Source: Agaribacter marinus (GTDB lineage: Bacteria > Pseudomonadota > Gammaproteobacteria > Enterobacterales > Alteromonadaceae). Taken from it: a DNA stretch of 64,000 nucleotides. The translations under genes were made by a program, and so were the position numbers. The notes under the pieces were generated by a model. It worked only from the letters and a program-made list of their open reading frames with translations. It did no database searches and had not been told where the DNA came from. The number at the start of each line of letters is the position of its first letter. The first letter of the stretch is position 1. Location: positions 744,001 through 808,000 of the forward strand of contig NZ_BSOT01000006.1 in the NCBI RefSeq assembly GCF_030160655.1. The letters run 5' to 3'. Below are positions 9,454-19,600 of the stretch, in pieces.

Positions 9454-10166
9454 ATATTAACAAAGTGTAAGTTTGCTCGTGGTATATTTCTCTAATAGTC
9501 ATGAATCTAGACGATTAGTGAGTGCTAAAGAAAGACATTCCACTACATAGCAGTCACACAGGTGCTGTTACCCTTCTTCTGATAAGGTGCATTCGCGGCG
9601 TGTTTTTTTATTTAGCCGACACACACGACATTTGCAACCGATTCGCCTCTTAAACAAATATTAGAATGAATATGCCATGATAGTACTTTCGTGCAAGTGA
9701 CGAGATGCTGCAATTTATTCTCAACAAGCCCTAATAGTTTTAATATACCAATTGCCTCTTCCCTCTTTTATTGTTACGCCAAAGCAAAGAAATCAATAAT
9801 GGTATTGTAAAAAATACCTATTTGTTTGTCTAAAGTCGCTTAAATCTTCAAAAGAGAGGCGATAATTCACTTCTGCTTGTACGCTTTTGCTTACAGGTAT
9901 CAGACATAAGTTAAATTGATTTAATGTAAAAAAAATCGATACGGGCGCAATAAAACTAAAAAATTCACTTTACATATCTAATGGTCACATTAGTATAGGT
10001 TGGACATGGGATTTATAAATGTTGCAAAAAAGCGACAGCGTCGCAAAAAGATAACAAATCCAAGCCCAAATTCCGTTCTGTGTCCAAATTAATACCTAAC
10101 CATGTTGAGTTTCACGACTTGATGCGATTTCACTCGTAAATAAATTGTGAAAGAAGGAGAGCAGAA
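9454..10166. other. 713-bp intergenic region without a recognisable gene
   Basis: No open frame of useful length, tRNA or clear terminator was found. It is AT-rich and holds two small inverted repeats: GGTATT/AATACC at 9801-9818, and GCGAC-AGC-GTCGC at 10032-10044, which is flanked by A-runs. It ends with the AAGGAG ribosome site of the acyltransferase gene. The length suggests a long leader, a small RNA or a decayed gene, but nothing decides between them. Confidence 0.4.
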
Positions 10167-11000
10167 ATGATATCATTAGCACCACCGAGACTTAATGTAT
10201 TCAAAAATATTATGGTTTTGCGAAAGATGTCTAACGCTATCGATGGCGTTAAAAAGGCTTATGGCGCTTACAAAAAGTTACAAGAAGCGAATAGAATCAG
10301 CCAGCACTTTTCTAACTTTTTTGAACCTGTAGTTGCGTCAACTCAGGAAGAGTTAAGTGGCGTTCAAAAAATCCGACATGATGTCTTTTGCCAAGAATTA
10401 AAGTTATTTGAAGCCACTGGGGATAATGTAGAGGTAGACTTTTTTGATGCATATTCTAGCCAATGCTTAATTAAGCATACGCGCACAGGCACATTTGGCG
10501 GCAGTGTTCGTATTATCAATCCGAGGAACGACGATGATATTCTCCCAATAGAAAAAGTCGCGAGTGAATACATTACTAAAACTGAGTATTTACCTTCCAA
10601 CTTTGATAGGCATGAAGTCTGTGAAATATCTCGTATTGCTATACCTAAAGAGTTTCGTCGGCGTCGCGCTGACCAATTTAAGGGGGCAGCCCAGGCGGCT
10701 ATCAATACTGATACCTATTCTGAAGAAGAGCTACGTTGTTTCCCATTAATCGCTGTAGGACTTTATATTTCTGCGGCAGCGCTAGCAGTTAAGCAAGGTA
10801 AAAAGCATGCCTATTTCATGGTTGAACCTCGATTAGCAAAAAGCATGCGCTACATTGGTATCAAGTTAATAAAGATTGGTGGAGAATTTAACTATGTAGG
10901 GCGGCGTGCTCCATATTACGTAAATTATGAGCTATTCTGCAGAGACTTGTCGCCATCGTTCAAATATATGATGGATCAATTTTTGAAAAAAATGGGCTAA
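10167..11000 (+). CDS. PEP-CTERM/exosortase-associated acyltransferase (FeeM-like)
   Basis: This 277-residue protein fits the GNAT-related family found only with PEP-CTERM/exosortase systems, which resembles the N-acyl amino acid synthase FeeM and autoinducer synthases. Diagnostic blocks are IRHDVFCQELKLF, EVDFFDAYSS, GTFGGSVRIINP, LPIEKV, CEISRIAIPKEFRRRR, GLYISAAALAVKQGKKHAYFM and MRYIGIKLIKIGG. The start has a strong site (AAGGAG, eight bases upstream). It is probably cytosolic or membrane-associated and should transfer an acyl chain from acyl-ACP to an unknown amine. A ThiF-like gene, a PEP-CTERM protein and PrsT follow on the same strand, supporting the assignment. Confidence 0.85.
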   Translation: MISLAPPRLNVFKNIMVLRKMSNAIDGVKKAYGAYKKLQEANRISQHFSNFFEPVVASTQEELSGVQKIRHDVFCQELKLFEATGDNVEVDFFDAYSSQCLIKHTRTGTFGGSVRIINPRNDDDILPIEKVASEYITKTEYLPSNFDRHEVCEISRIAIPKEFRRRRADQFKGAAQAAINTDTYSEEELRCFPLIAVGLYISAAALAVKQGKKHAYFMVEPRLAKSMRYIGIKLIKIGGEFNYVGRRAPYYVNYELFCRDLSPSFKYMMDQFLKKMG

Positions 11001-11067
11001 TGGTCTAAAGGCTTCAGTTTTATCTACGTTAACCTAAAGTAAGTAAAGCTATTGCTTAGGATTAATT

Positions 11068-11919
11068 ATGTTCGACTATGATAATGCTTTTTCTCGTAAT
11101 GTAGGTTGGATAACCGAAAAAGAAAAAGAAATCATTAAAAATACAAAAATTGCTATTGCAGGATTAGGTGGTGCCGGTGGGGAACATGCCATTACTCTTG
11201 CTAGAATGGGCTTTCAACATTTCCATTTTTCGGATTTCGATGAATTTGAAGTACATAATTTTAATCGTCAGGCAGGTGCCTATATAGATACGGCCGGTCG
11301 GCCTAAATGTACTGTAATGGCAGAAATGGTTAAAAAGATTAATCCGAATGCGTCTGTTAAAGAATTTCCCACAGGTATTAATAAAGAGAATGTTGACGAG
11401 TTTTTTGATGGTATTGATATTTATGTCGATGGCATCGACTTTTTTGCCCTTGAGGCACGCTTAACTGTATATCAAGCCGCGCAAGATAAAAAAATCCCCA
11501 ATTTATTAGCGGCGCCTTTCGGAATGGGCGCTGCACTAATGATATTCACACCTAATAGCATGGGTTATGAAGAATACTATCGTTTCAACGACGGTAAGAA
11601 TGATGAAGAAAAATTTATTAAACTACTCATCGGTTTAGGTCCTGCACTATTGCAGCGACCCTACCTCGTTGACGAATCGACAGCTGACTTTAAAGCTAAG
11701 AAGGGGCCTTCAACCCCAATGGCGATAAAATTATGTTCGGGTATGCTGGTTACCAATGTACTTAAGTTAGTATTGGGCCGAGGTGAGGTCATTGCTGCCC
11801 CTAGAGTTCAGCAATTCGATGCTTACAGAAACAAATATGTCATTTCTTGGTGTCCTTTTGGTACCCGTGGCCCAATTCAAAGATTGAAATTCAACATTGC
11901 TAAAGCAAAAGTGTTGTAA
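11068..11919 (+). CDS. ThiF/E1-like adenylyltransferase
   Basis: This 283-residue Rossmann-fold protein belongs to the ThiF/MoeB/E1 superfamily, which adenylates carboxyl ends of substrates. It has the nucleotide loop GLGGAGG (32-38), the acidic pair in FSDFDEF (Asp56, Asp58), the NFNRQ arginine (Arg67), the GRPK lysine (Lys80) and VDGID. The CxxC zinc pairs of MoeB/ThiF are absent and no obvious catalytic crossover cysteine stands out; the C-terminal CPFG is the nearest candidate. It lies 67 bases downstream of the acyltransferase. It may activate a substrate for that enzyme or for a surface-protein modification. The fold is clear and the substrate unknown. Confidence 0.82.
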   Translation: MFDYDNAFSRNVGWITEKEKEIIKNTKIAIAGLGGAGGEHAITLARMGFQHFHFSDFDEFEVHNFNRQAGAYIDTAGRPKCTVMAEMVKKINPNASVKEFPTGINKENVDEFFDGIDIYVDGIDFFALEARLTVYQAAQDKKIPNLLAAPFGMGAALMIFTPNSMGYEEYYRFNDGKNDEEKFIKLLIGLGPALLQRPYLVDESTADFKAKKGPSTPMAIKLCSGMLVTNVLKLVLGRGEVIAAPRVQQFDAYRNKYVISWCPFGTRGPIQRLKFNIAKAKVL

Positions 11920-12014
11920 TTGAGCAATAATTTAGTGTCTAATTTTTTTACAGTTAATCATTTTAATAAAAGAAGAAAATAATATATCCTTTACAAATCA
12001 ATGGTTTGAAATTG

Positions 12015-12030
12015 TGGCATCGTGCTTGCT
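12015..12030 (+). promoter_or_regulatory. Sigma-54 (RpoN) promoter of the PEP-CTERM gene
   Basis: TGGCAT-CGTGC-TTGCT matches the -24/-12 consensus TGGCAC-N5-TTGCW, with exactly ten bases between the invariant GG (12016-12017) and GC (12028-12029). The element is 47 bases before the PEP-CTERM ATG. Known PEP-CTERM loci often carry the PrsK/PrsR two-component pair, whose regulator PrsR is a sigma-54 activator, so the site makes biological sense. Neither prsK nor prsR is in this window. Confidence 0.75.
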
Positions 12031-12076
12031 AACTGAAGCCTGAATGCTAAATTGAATCGATAAATAAGGATTGATT

Positions 12077-12889
12077 ATGAATAAATTACTTAAACAAGTA
12101 GCAGCAGGTGCAATGATTTCTGCGTTTGCAGTTAGCGCAAATGCAGGTGGACTTCCATTTACTGTAGATACAACGACTGATACATCTCCTGGTGTTTCTG
12201 GTGCACTTTCTACTTTTATTGCTGATGAAATCAACGGTACTTATGTTGAAGGTATCAATGTTAAATCTGCAACAGAGTTCAGCGCATCTATCGTTTTAGA
12301 TTTCACTGGTTTCAGTGGGATTCCAGATTTCATATCTGGTTTAAACATCGACTATGATATGTACGCTGTCATCGACGTTGTAGGCTCTATCACGCCAGCT
12401 GGCGGTCTTTTCGAACTTGCTGACTTTACAGGCGACATCAGTGTTTATGCAGATTGGGATAATGACTCTAACTTAGATGCTGTTGGTCCATTTAACCCAG
12501 CTGGTGTTACATTTGGTTTCGACGTAGCTGGTAACGTCGAGTCTATCATTGACCAAGGTACTGCTGACGTGCTTCTAGCGACTACTACAGACCTTGCTGG
12601 TGGAACAAACGTTGGTGTTTCATCTTCTTTTGCTTTGTTCAGTGATACTTTAGCATTAACACCTGCTGGTGAAGACGTATTTGTTGCTCCTCGTCCGTTC
12701 TACAACATGTTGTTCTCTGACGGTAACATCAGTGACTTATTCACTGAAGTTGATTTCGGAATGGTTACTACGTCTATCCAAGAGTTTACAGCACAAGCTG
12801 ACATCATCTTTGTTCCAGAACCTTCTGCAGCTGCTCTATTAGGTTTAGGCCTATTCAGCCTAGGTTTCTCTAGACGTCTTAAGAAGTAA
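12077..12889 (+). CDS. PEP-CTERM sorting-domain surface protein
   Basis: This is a 270-residue secreted protein. The start at ATG 12077 has AAGGA nearby; an in-frame TTG six bases upstream is less likely. A Sec signal peptide ends at VSANA (about residue 22). The C-terminus carries the exosortase signal: VPEPSAAALLG, a hydrophobic segment, then the basic tail SRRLKK. The middle is beta-rich and acidic with no known enzyme motif. Codon use is distinctly biased (many GGT, GCT, AAC, ATC, TTC) compared with flanking genes, suggesting high expression. It is expected to be cut and anchored or released by an exosortase encoded elsewhere. A sigma-54 promoter precedes it and a strong terminator follows, so it is a single-gene unit. 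Confidence 0.92.
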   Translation: MNKLLKQVAAGAMISAFAVSANAGGLPFTVDTTTDTSPGVSGALSTFIADEINGTYVEGINVKSATEFSASIVLDFTGFSGIPDFISGLNIDYDMYAVIDVVGSITPAGGLFELADFTGDISVYADWDNDSNLDAVGPFNPAGVTFGFDVAGNVESIIDQGTADVLLATTTDLAGGTNVGVSSSFALFSDTLALTPAGEDVFVAPRPFYNMLFSDGNISDLFTEVDFGMVTTSIQEFTAQADIIFVPEPSAAALLGLGLFSLGFSRRLKK

Positions 12890-12912
12890 TATTTACTTTT
12901 TAAACATATCTT

Positions 12913-12945
12913 AAAAAAAACAGTGGCTTGCCACTGTTTTTTTTT
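12913..12945 (+). terminator. Rho-independent terminator after the PEP-CTERM gene
   Basis: A CAGTGG stem with loop CTTG pairs with CCACTG. It is flanked by an A-run upstream and nine T residues downstream, so the hairpin can extend through the A/T arms. It lies 24 bases after the PEP-CTERM stop. Confidence 0.92.
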
Positions 12946-12997
12946 GCCTGCATGTGTTCGAATGTCTATAAGTGTGACTTAAACATTGGAACGTAAC

Positions 12998-15604
12998 ATG
13001 CCGTGGCAAAATATATTTAGTCTATCATTACCTCAAATTAGCATCATTCGGCTTATCTCAATAGTATTGGCAATTGTATACATTGCAGGTTGTGCTAAAG
13101 AGCATACTGAAGAAAGTTTAACCTCTGAAGTAGAAACATTACTCGAAGAAAAAAAATACTCTCAAGCTGAGCTGATCATCAAGAGCTTTCTAGTTAATAA
13201 CACTGAATCTGCATTGTCTCGTGCTTTGTTAATGGAAGCGCTTGTCGAACAAGGGGACTATAACAATGGTGTTTTACAGTGGGATAAGATTGGAAATACA
13301 TCGATAGATCGCCAAGCGTCATATGACCGTTTATTAGAAGCATATTATTTTTTGGCACAAGATCAGTTAGCCATTAGCTTCTACGAAACTATTCATGATG
13401 CAAACACTTTTTCGAAGTCCGATTTTCTAATTGCGCTAATTAGTATGAGACAAAATGATATCAGTAGTGCAAAAAAAATTATTGAAGATAAAATCAGTGC
13501 TGATAACGGCACTTCTATAGCGCAATTTTTAGTTCATTCCGTTGAATTAGCGCAAGGCGGTGACAAAGAAAAGTTTAGCGCTTTTATCAAATCAATTGAT
13601 AAAAGTAACGCATTGTATGATTGGCCAGTATTTCAGTCTGTAGCCGCCAATTTTTTCTACAATGATTTAGTGTTTGACGATGCTGAAGTGTATTTTGATA
13701 GTTATCTTCAGCACAGAAAAAAGCATTTTGAAGTGTATTTAACGTTTATAGATTCGTTGATTCGCCAAAATAGTATCGGAAAAGCAGAACAATACATTGA
13801 TTACGTATTACAAATTAGTGCATCACAACCGATTGCTAACCAACAAAAAGCGCACGTTTTACTTACTCAAAATAGAGTTCAAGAAGCCAAACCTTTTATT
13901 GAAAGGGCAATTTCAAATGGCTACGGCACACGAGATAACTACCTAGCAGCAGGCTTGATTAATTTCAACTTAAAGAACTATGAGCAGACCATTGGACATC
14001 TTGAGCGAGCGCTTCAGGACCTTAGCGGCTATTCCGAATATCAACGTATTTTGGACTATGCTAAGGCTAGAGCATCAGGCGCCGAAGCGACTTCCATTGT
14101 TGATAATTTACCCGAAATTGAGGACTACAGTGATTTAAATAGAATTTTAGCGGTGCTTAAGGGGTTTGAGGATAGTGGAAACGACCTTGGCGCTAATCAA
14201 ATCGTTAACCACATTGCTAAGACGAAAACATCCAATGTTCGCTTAGGGTTAGAAACATATCTGCGAGATGGTATTTCTAATGAGTCAGAGCTTGGTAATG
14301 TTATTCTTCTCGCTAAGGATGCGATCAATAAAAATGAAGGTAGGCAAGGTTTAACGCTTGATAAGGCAAAAATAATTTACATTAGTCATTTACTGACTGA
14401 AAAAAAGCTGACTGAAGCCACTGCCATGGCTAAGGATTGGGTGGAAAAATACAATTTCGCCATGGTTGATGTTCTATTGTACGTCGATACCTTAATTGCA
14501 AATCAACAACATGAAGACGCTTTATATACTTTGCTTGAAGCTAAAAAGGTACGGGACTTGGCTGTTTATCATAGTCGAGAAGCTAGTGTTTATGTACAAC
14601 TAGAACAAAATGAAAAAGCGATAAGCTCAGTAAAAAATGCCTTGTCGTTGTCACCATATTCGTCAGAGTATTTGCGTCAGTATCTCTTATTGTCGGTATC
14701 ATTCGATGAGCAGGATGACGAATTTATTACGAATTTACTTTCAGACTACAAATCTAATCAGATTTCAGCGATTCAATTATCACTTTATTACACCTTAGTT
14801 GGTAATTTAGAGCGCTCAATTAGTGTACTTAAAGAGGTTAATTTTGAAGAATCAAACCAAGAACCCTTTGAATCTTACAGTGTAGTCTTAGCGCAGCGGT
14901 ATCAGGTCGCCGGTGATATTGAAAATATGAAAGCGGTTTTGGAGCGATTCCAGAAAACACCATTAACAGATATTCGCTTAGCTGATGATATTGGCTATTT
15001 ATTGAGTAAAACGGATAGTAAAAATGAGGCAATACGGTTTTATTCTTTACTGGCTGATACTTATCCTGCCAATACTACATTCACGTTAGCACTTGCCAAT
15101 TTGCATATTGAAAATAAAGACAATAATTCTGCACTCAAAGTGTTGTCTTCGATGGAAGATAAAAATTCGTCTAGGTATCTTCAATTGTCTGGTATTGCGA
15201 ATCGAAATAAGGGGGAGTTAGGAGCAGCTCGTACATTATTTTCTCGCGCATTTAAAAACCATAAAGACGAAACTAGTATGCTGTTGCTCGCTGAACATCT
15301 CTATTTAATTGGGGAAATAGGTAATGCGAATAAACTCATAAGTGATTATCTGTTAGTCAATCCAGAGAGTACTCAGGCTAGATTTTTACTTGCATCAAAA
15401 TCAACGCCTGAAGGCGCTATCAATATTTATGAAGAAGTCTTAGGCAAAGAGCCAAACAATGTCTTTGCGTTGACAAATCTAGCGTGGCTGGAGCACGAAA
15501 GCGGTAACACACCAAAAGCTAAACCAATAATTGAAAAAGCAATAGCGCTAGCACCGGAAAATGAAGGTGTCAAGAATACTTACAATAGTATATTTTCAAA
15601 ATAA
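12998..15604 (+). CDS. prsT: PEP-CTERM system TPR-repeat lipoprotein (PrsT-like)
   Basis: This encodes 868 residues from the ATG at 12998; a TTG four codons upstream is an alternative. A signal segment ends in the lipobox VYIAGC (Cys32), so it is an outer-membrane or periplasmic lipoprotein. The rest is made of many tetratricopeptide repeats, for example YSQAELIIKSFLVNNTES near the start and EPNNVFALTNLAWLEHESGN near the end. Its length and architecture match the PEP-CTERM-associated TPR lipoprotein family PrsT (about 900 residues). The preceding PEP-CTERM gene and acyltransferase support this. It probably scaffolds export or assembly of PEP-CTERM proteins or the linked exopolysaccharide. Confidence 0.85.
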   Translation: MPWQNIFSLSLPQISIIRLISIVLAIVYIAGCAKEHTEESLTSEVETLLEEKKYSQAELIIKSFLVNNTESALSRALLMEALVEQGDYNNGVLQWDKIGNTSIDRQASYDRLLEAYYFLAQDQLAISFYETIHDANTFSKSDFLIALISMRQNDISSAKKIIEDKISADNGTSIAQFLVHSVELAQGGDKEKFSAFIKSIDKSNALYDWPVFQSVAANFFYNDLVFDDAEVYFDSYLQHRKKHFEVYLTFIDSLIRQNSIGKAEQYIDYVLQISASQPIANQQKAHVLLTQNRVQEAKPFIERAISNGYGTRDNYLAAGLINFNLKNYEQTIGHLERALQDLSGYSEYQRILDYAKARASGAEATSIVDNLPEIEDYSDLNRILAVLKGFEDSGNDLGANQIVNHIAKTKTSNVRLGLETYLRDGISNESELGNVILLAKDAINKNEGRQGLTLDKAKIIYISHLLTEKKLTEATAMAKDWVEKYNFAMVDVLLYVDTLIANQQHEDALYTLLEAKKVRDLAVYHSREASVYVQLEQNEKAISSVKNALSLSPYSSEYLRQYLLLSVSFDEQDDEFITNLLSDYKSNQISAIQLSLYYTLVGNLERSISVLKEVNFEESNQEPFESYSVVLAQRYQVAGDIENMKAVLERFQKTPLTDIRLADDIGYLLSKTDSKNEAIRFYSLLADTYPANTTFTLALANLHIENKDNNSALKVLSSMEDKNSSRYLQLSGIANRNKGELGAARTLFSRAFKNHKDETSMLLLAEHLYLIGEIGNANKLISDYLLVNPESTQARFLLASKSTPEGAINIYEEVLGKEPNNVFALTNLAWLEHESGNTPKAKPIIEKAIALAPENEGVKNTYNSIFSK

Positions 15605-15617
15605 TTAGTCTTTAATT

Positions 15618-15669
15618 GCTTGTTTGGAGAGCTTAACGGGTTAATACCATTAAGCTCTTCAAACAAAGC
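15618..15669. terminator. Long inverted repeat between convergent genes
   Basis: The left arm (15618-15636) and right arm (15650-15669) are almost perfectly complementary over 19 bases, with one mismatch and one bulge. It sits between the convergent prsT and sugar-isomerase-like genes, so it probably ends transcription from both sides, though T-runs are poor. Confidence 0.6.
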
Positions 15670-15717
15670 ACTAAGGTCAGCATACGATAATTAGCTGTAC
15701 TAGCTTAAACTTAGATG

Positions 15718-16623
15718 TCACGGGTGCTTGTTAAGTGATTTTTTTAGGGCTTTTTCTAGTCCAATTTTTGATGCCTCAACGGCTGTCAACGATGTATACC
15801 CTTTAGGGTATTCCTCCTGTTCAACCACTAGCCATTCTGTCCCACCATGTTTTCTCATATCTGAGATAAGCGCGACCCAATCAAAGTTGTCATCCCCAAT
15901 AATTGTATCTATCCCTGTATTGCCTTTCGTGCGAATTTTGATATGGCTGGTGAGCGTTCTATTTGGATAGCGTTTTATTATCGCATTAGGATCTTTTCCC
16001 GCATAATTTACCCATCCAATATCCATTTGCATCACAACGTTTTTTGGGGTGTTTGCAGTGACATATTCCCAAAAGGTAGCCATTTTACCGTCGAGCACTT
16101 TATAGTCCTCAAATTCGTATGCATGGTTGTGATACCCTATCTTGATGCCATATTCGGCCAACTTTTTTGCATATAATGCAAGTTCTGCGGTGAACTCAGC
16201 TAGCTTTTCTGGATTCGCGGAGCGTCCGTCACCAGGGATTATTGCAATAGGTGTACCGATATCAGACAAAAATTGCATCAACTCATGCGCATTACTATTT
16301 TTCAACAAGCCAAACTTTACATGTGCTCCGCTTACTTCTAAACCTAATTCATCTAAAAATTTACGAAGGCCTTTTGCGTCATTTTCGTAAGGGCCAAAAT
16401 TGCCCGCAAATTCTACGGCATCAAACCCCATATTTGCGAGTCTAGTAAGCGTGCCCTTAAAATCAGCTTCGACGTCCTTTCTTACGGACCACAATTGCAC
16501 ACTGATTTTGGGGTGACTTAACACGCCAGTGTTTTCTTCTGCGGCATTAGCGAGATTTATAAAAAAACCCATGCAAAACACAGAATAAAAACACACTAAA
16601 GTAAATCGCTTTACAACCTTCAT
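15718..16623 (-). CDS. Secreted sugar phosphate isomerase/epimerase-family TIM-barrel protein
   Basis: This 301-residue protein has a signal peptide cleaved near LANA (about residue 27) followed by a xylose-isomerase-like TIM barrel (AP endonuclease 2 superfamily). Typical blocks are SVQLWSVRKDV, MGFDAVEFAGNFG, GYHNHAYEFE, MQMDIGWVNYAGKDP, SHIKIRT and VVEQEEYP. The His, Glu and Asp residues in these motifs fit the metal site. It lies 38 bases after the large DUF1080-dehydrogenase fusion on the same strand and is probably in one operon. In related pathways such proteins act on 3-keto-sugars, isomerising or eliminating the oxidised glycoside. That role is inferred from context. Confidence 0.85.
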   Translation of the reverse strand: MKVVKRFTLVCFYSVFCMGFFINLANAAEENTGVLSHPKISVQLWSVRKDVEADFKGTLTRLANMGFDAVEFAGNFGPYENDAKGLRKFLDELGLEVSGAHVKFGLLKNSNAHELMQFLSDIGTPIAIIPGDGRSANPEKLAEFTAELALYAKKLAEYGIKIGYHNHAYEFEDYKVLDGKMATFWEYVTANTPKNVVMQMDIGWVNYAGKDPNAIIKRYPNRTLTSHIKIRTKGNTGIDTIIGDDNFDWVALISDMRKHGGTEWLVVEQEEYPKGYTSLTAVEASKIGLEKALKKSLNKHP

Positions 16624-16661
16624 ATATTCATCCTTTTATTTCATACTATTAGGGGTTTACC

Positions 16662-19600
16662 CTAATGGACATCCTCAAGTTTTTCTTTGCGCAAACTAAC
16701 GAGATACGCTAATACATCCCTAATCTCTCTGTCTGACAAAAGCAAGTTCATGGGGGGCATTCCAGACGCTGCGCGTTTTATCTCTTGTACATCAGCCTTT
16801 TGATAAACAGTGGTATCCCCGTTTTTTACGGATATGCTGTTCTCATCTTCACCCATGTAAGTGCCGGTTAGCGTCTCACCACTTTTTAATATAAGCGTCA
16901 CGCTGCCGTATCGTATTGCGATTTCGGCACTGGGATCCACTAAGGCCCTCAACAAATATTCTTTGGAGAATTGTTCGCCGACGCCAGTGAGTTGCGGTCC
17001 AACAAATGCAGAACCTACGCCGTTAACCCGGTGACATCTCATACAACCAGCCGCGCCATTATTAAAGAATATATCTTCACCAGTTTTTGCATCTCCTCCC
17101 TCCAACGCGACGGCATAGACTTCAGAGGGTGCCTTACCTATCAGGCTGTCATCATATTTTTTCACTGCGGCTAAAATCTGAGGCGATTTACTTTCTTTTG
17201 CTGCATTAACTACTTCAAGTGCCATTCTTTTATCTAGACTGCCCGCTAAGAGTTCGGATAAGTAACCCTTAAGTAAGCTAACTAAATTATCGTTTTCAAT
17301 AGTCGAAAGTTGCCCTAGCACCGCTTTTTTCGCGACAATACCGCCGCCTCTAAGAATGTCAGATGCGATAGTCTGTGCTTTATCCTTGTCTGTATTAACG
17401 ATTGTTTTGAATGCAGAAGACACCATAAATACTGAGTTATCTTTGAGGAGGGGTTCAGCAATTTTTATAGAATCAATTTTTCCCTGAGAAACTATCAAAT
17501 TTAGCGCTTGTGCTCGAATCCTAGCATTTGCTTGGCTATCTTGCGCAATCGCTAGTAAGACATCGTTTTCGATAGAATAATTGTATTTTTCTGCTAAGCG
17601 CATACCTTGTACTAATGCGTCGTCTTTAACGGATTGAAGTACGCTTGCGATGTGTTGATTGATAATCTCCGTTATTTCATCCCGTTGTTTATTTGCTTTT
17701 GTGGCGTGTCCGGTAATTGGGTCAATTGGATTTACGTCATGCCAGCCTTCAATTGCCGCTAATGCTTCTGCGGCTAGCCGATCGTGTAAACCTATTGATG
17801 CTGCGTAGTCAAGTAAGCGAGTTGCGCTTTGCGCTGTTCCCTCGTTATAGTTAGCGTTAATCATTCTGTGGTGTGTGTATCGTTTTGCCGCGGTATTTGA
17901 AGGTAAACTTGAGTCGAGTCGTTTAGCCAGTAGAGGACGAAGTTCAAGCATTTCTTTATCATCGATGGCAAACGCTGCTTCTGCGACGATATCTGTATCA
18001 CTATCGTTAAGGAAAATGGCAAGGTCATTGTCTTCTAACATGCGTAATGCCAGCAAGACTGACATGCGAACATGTGTTGAATCGTTGTTTGCATAGTCTA
18101 TCCATTTACTTTTGTCGATTCCCTTCAATGCCATAACGTAGGCATGGCGTAGCCATAAATCCTTATCTTTATTTTGTTTAATTAGATTGATTAGTTTTTT
18201 CACGGCAGGCGCATGACCAATTCTACCTACGCCAATTGCTGCATACATTTGGACTTGTGGATGACTATCATCTAAGGCATTTACAAGGGCGTCCGCAGCA
18301 AATTTTACCTTGTGATCGCCCAGCACTTTGGCCGTTTGTATACGGACTTGTTCGTTCTTGTCTTTTAGTAATGGAAGTAAGGCGTTGAGCGCGTTTTTAT
18401 CAATTACATCATCGAATACAGATTGACTTAATCCCCATATACTGTGTATGCGCGCTAGCGTATCTTTTGAAGAATCGAAAGCGATCATTTTAAATAAGGT
18501 CGTTGCAGGAGAACCTCGCTTCACTAATTCAAATTGCGCTCTCTGCCTAATTTTCATGTGATCTTCTGACAACAAATCACCTAAGCGTTTTGTCTCTAGT
18601 GAACTGTAGTCTTGCACCAGTAGCGTCTGTAGTTTCGCGACTTTATTTTTATACTCTGAAGAAGCATTCTCTGGTGATATTGTAAAGATGGCACCTTGGT
18701 CAGCATCTTTCCAACCCCCATAGTTAAATTCAGAAACATACAAGCGGCCATCGGGACCAAAATCTAAGTCTGGAATATTAATGCCGTGAACAATCGGCTT
18801 TACTGGTGTTGTAAGAAAGGATGCACCATTTTCGATATTCTTGTATGTGGATACAAAAGAACGCGTAGTCGCACCAACCATGTGAGCAATAAAAAAGCTG
18901 TCTCGCCACTCTTCCCCCCAATACATACTCGGATTGTATGTGAAACCTGATGGGCCAGTGAATAATTGGGCTATACCAGGTAGCATAAATGCTGGCTGCT
19001 CTTCCATTCTTGGCTTAGACATGTTGTTAACGAGCCAAGCCGTGGGTACGTCAGGATCACCGGTATAAAGGAATGAGCGCAATTTCAGTTTGTCTACAAA
19101 GCTCATGATACTTTGGTGACCGCCACGCCAGCCTGAATCGCCGCCTTCTACAATGTGATTAACACGTTCGGTATCAGTGCGGTCGCCGTCGTTATCGGCC
19201 GTAAACAAATTGCCGTATTTATCGAATGTAAGTTCTTGAGGGTTACGCAAACCACTATAAATTAATTCTAAGTTGCTACCGTCGGCTTCCATACGAAACA
19301 CACCGCCCATATTGGGACCATGTAATAGCTGACCTTCTTTATTGGTAACGGAATGACCTCTGTCACCCAATGAGAAATACAAGCGACCATCTGGCCCCCA
19401 AACTAATCCATGTAAATCGTGGCCTAAAAAACTCATACGCGTGCCGAATCCCGTATGCATGACCTCTTGTTCATCGGCTACCTCGTCACCAGTCGTATCT
19501 TTAAGTCGCCATAAGTTTGGAATATTGGTTAAGTAAACATCTTTATCGCGGGTGATTAAGCCAACGGCTAAGCCGTCTAGTGGATCATTGAAAGGGCCCG

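Noticed and set aside
9584-9600. GG-N10-GC spacing considered as a sigma-54 promoter
   Set aside because: Only the GG/GC spacing fits; the flanking bases differ from the consensus and no gene starts within 500 bases.
10167-15604. Search for an exosortase or EpsH-like gene in the PEP-CTERM module
   Set aside because: No multi-helix protein with the exosortase Cys, Arg and His motifs is present; it must be elsewhere in the genome.
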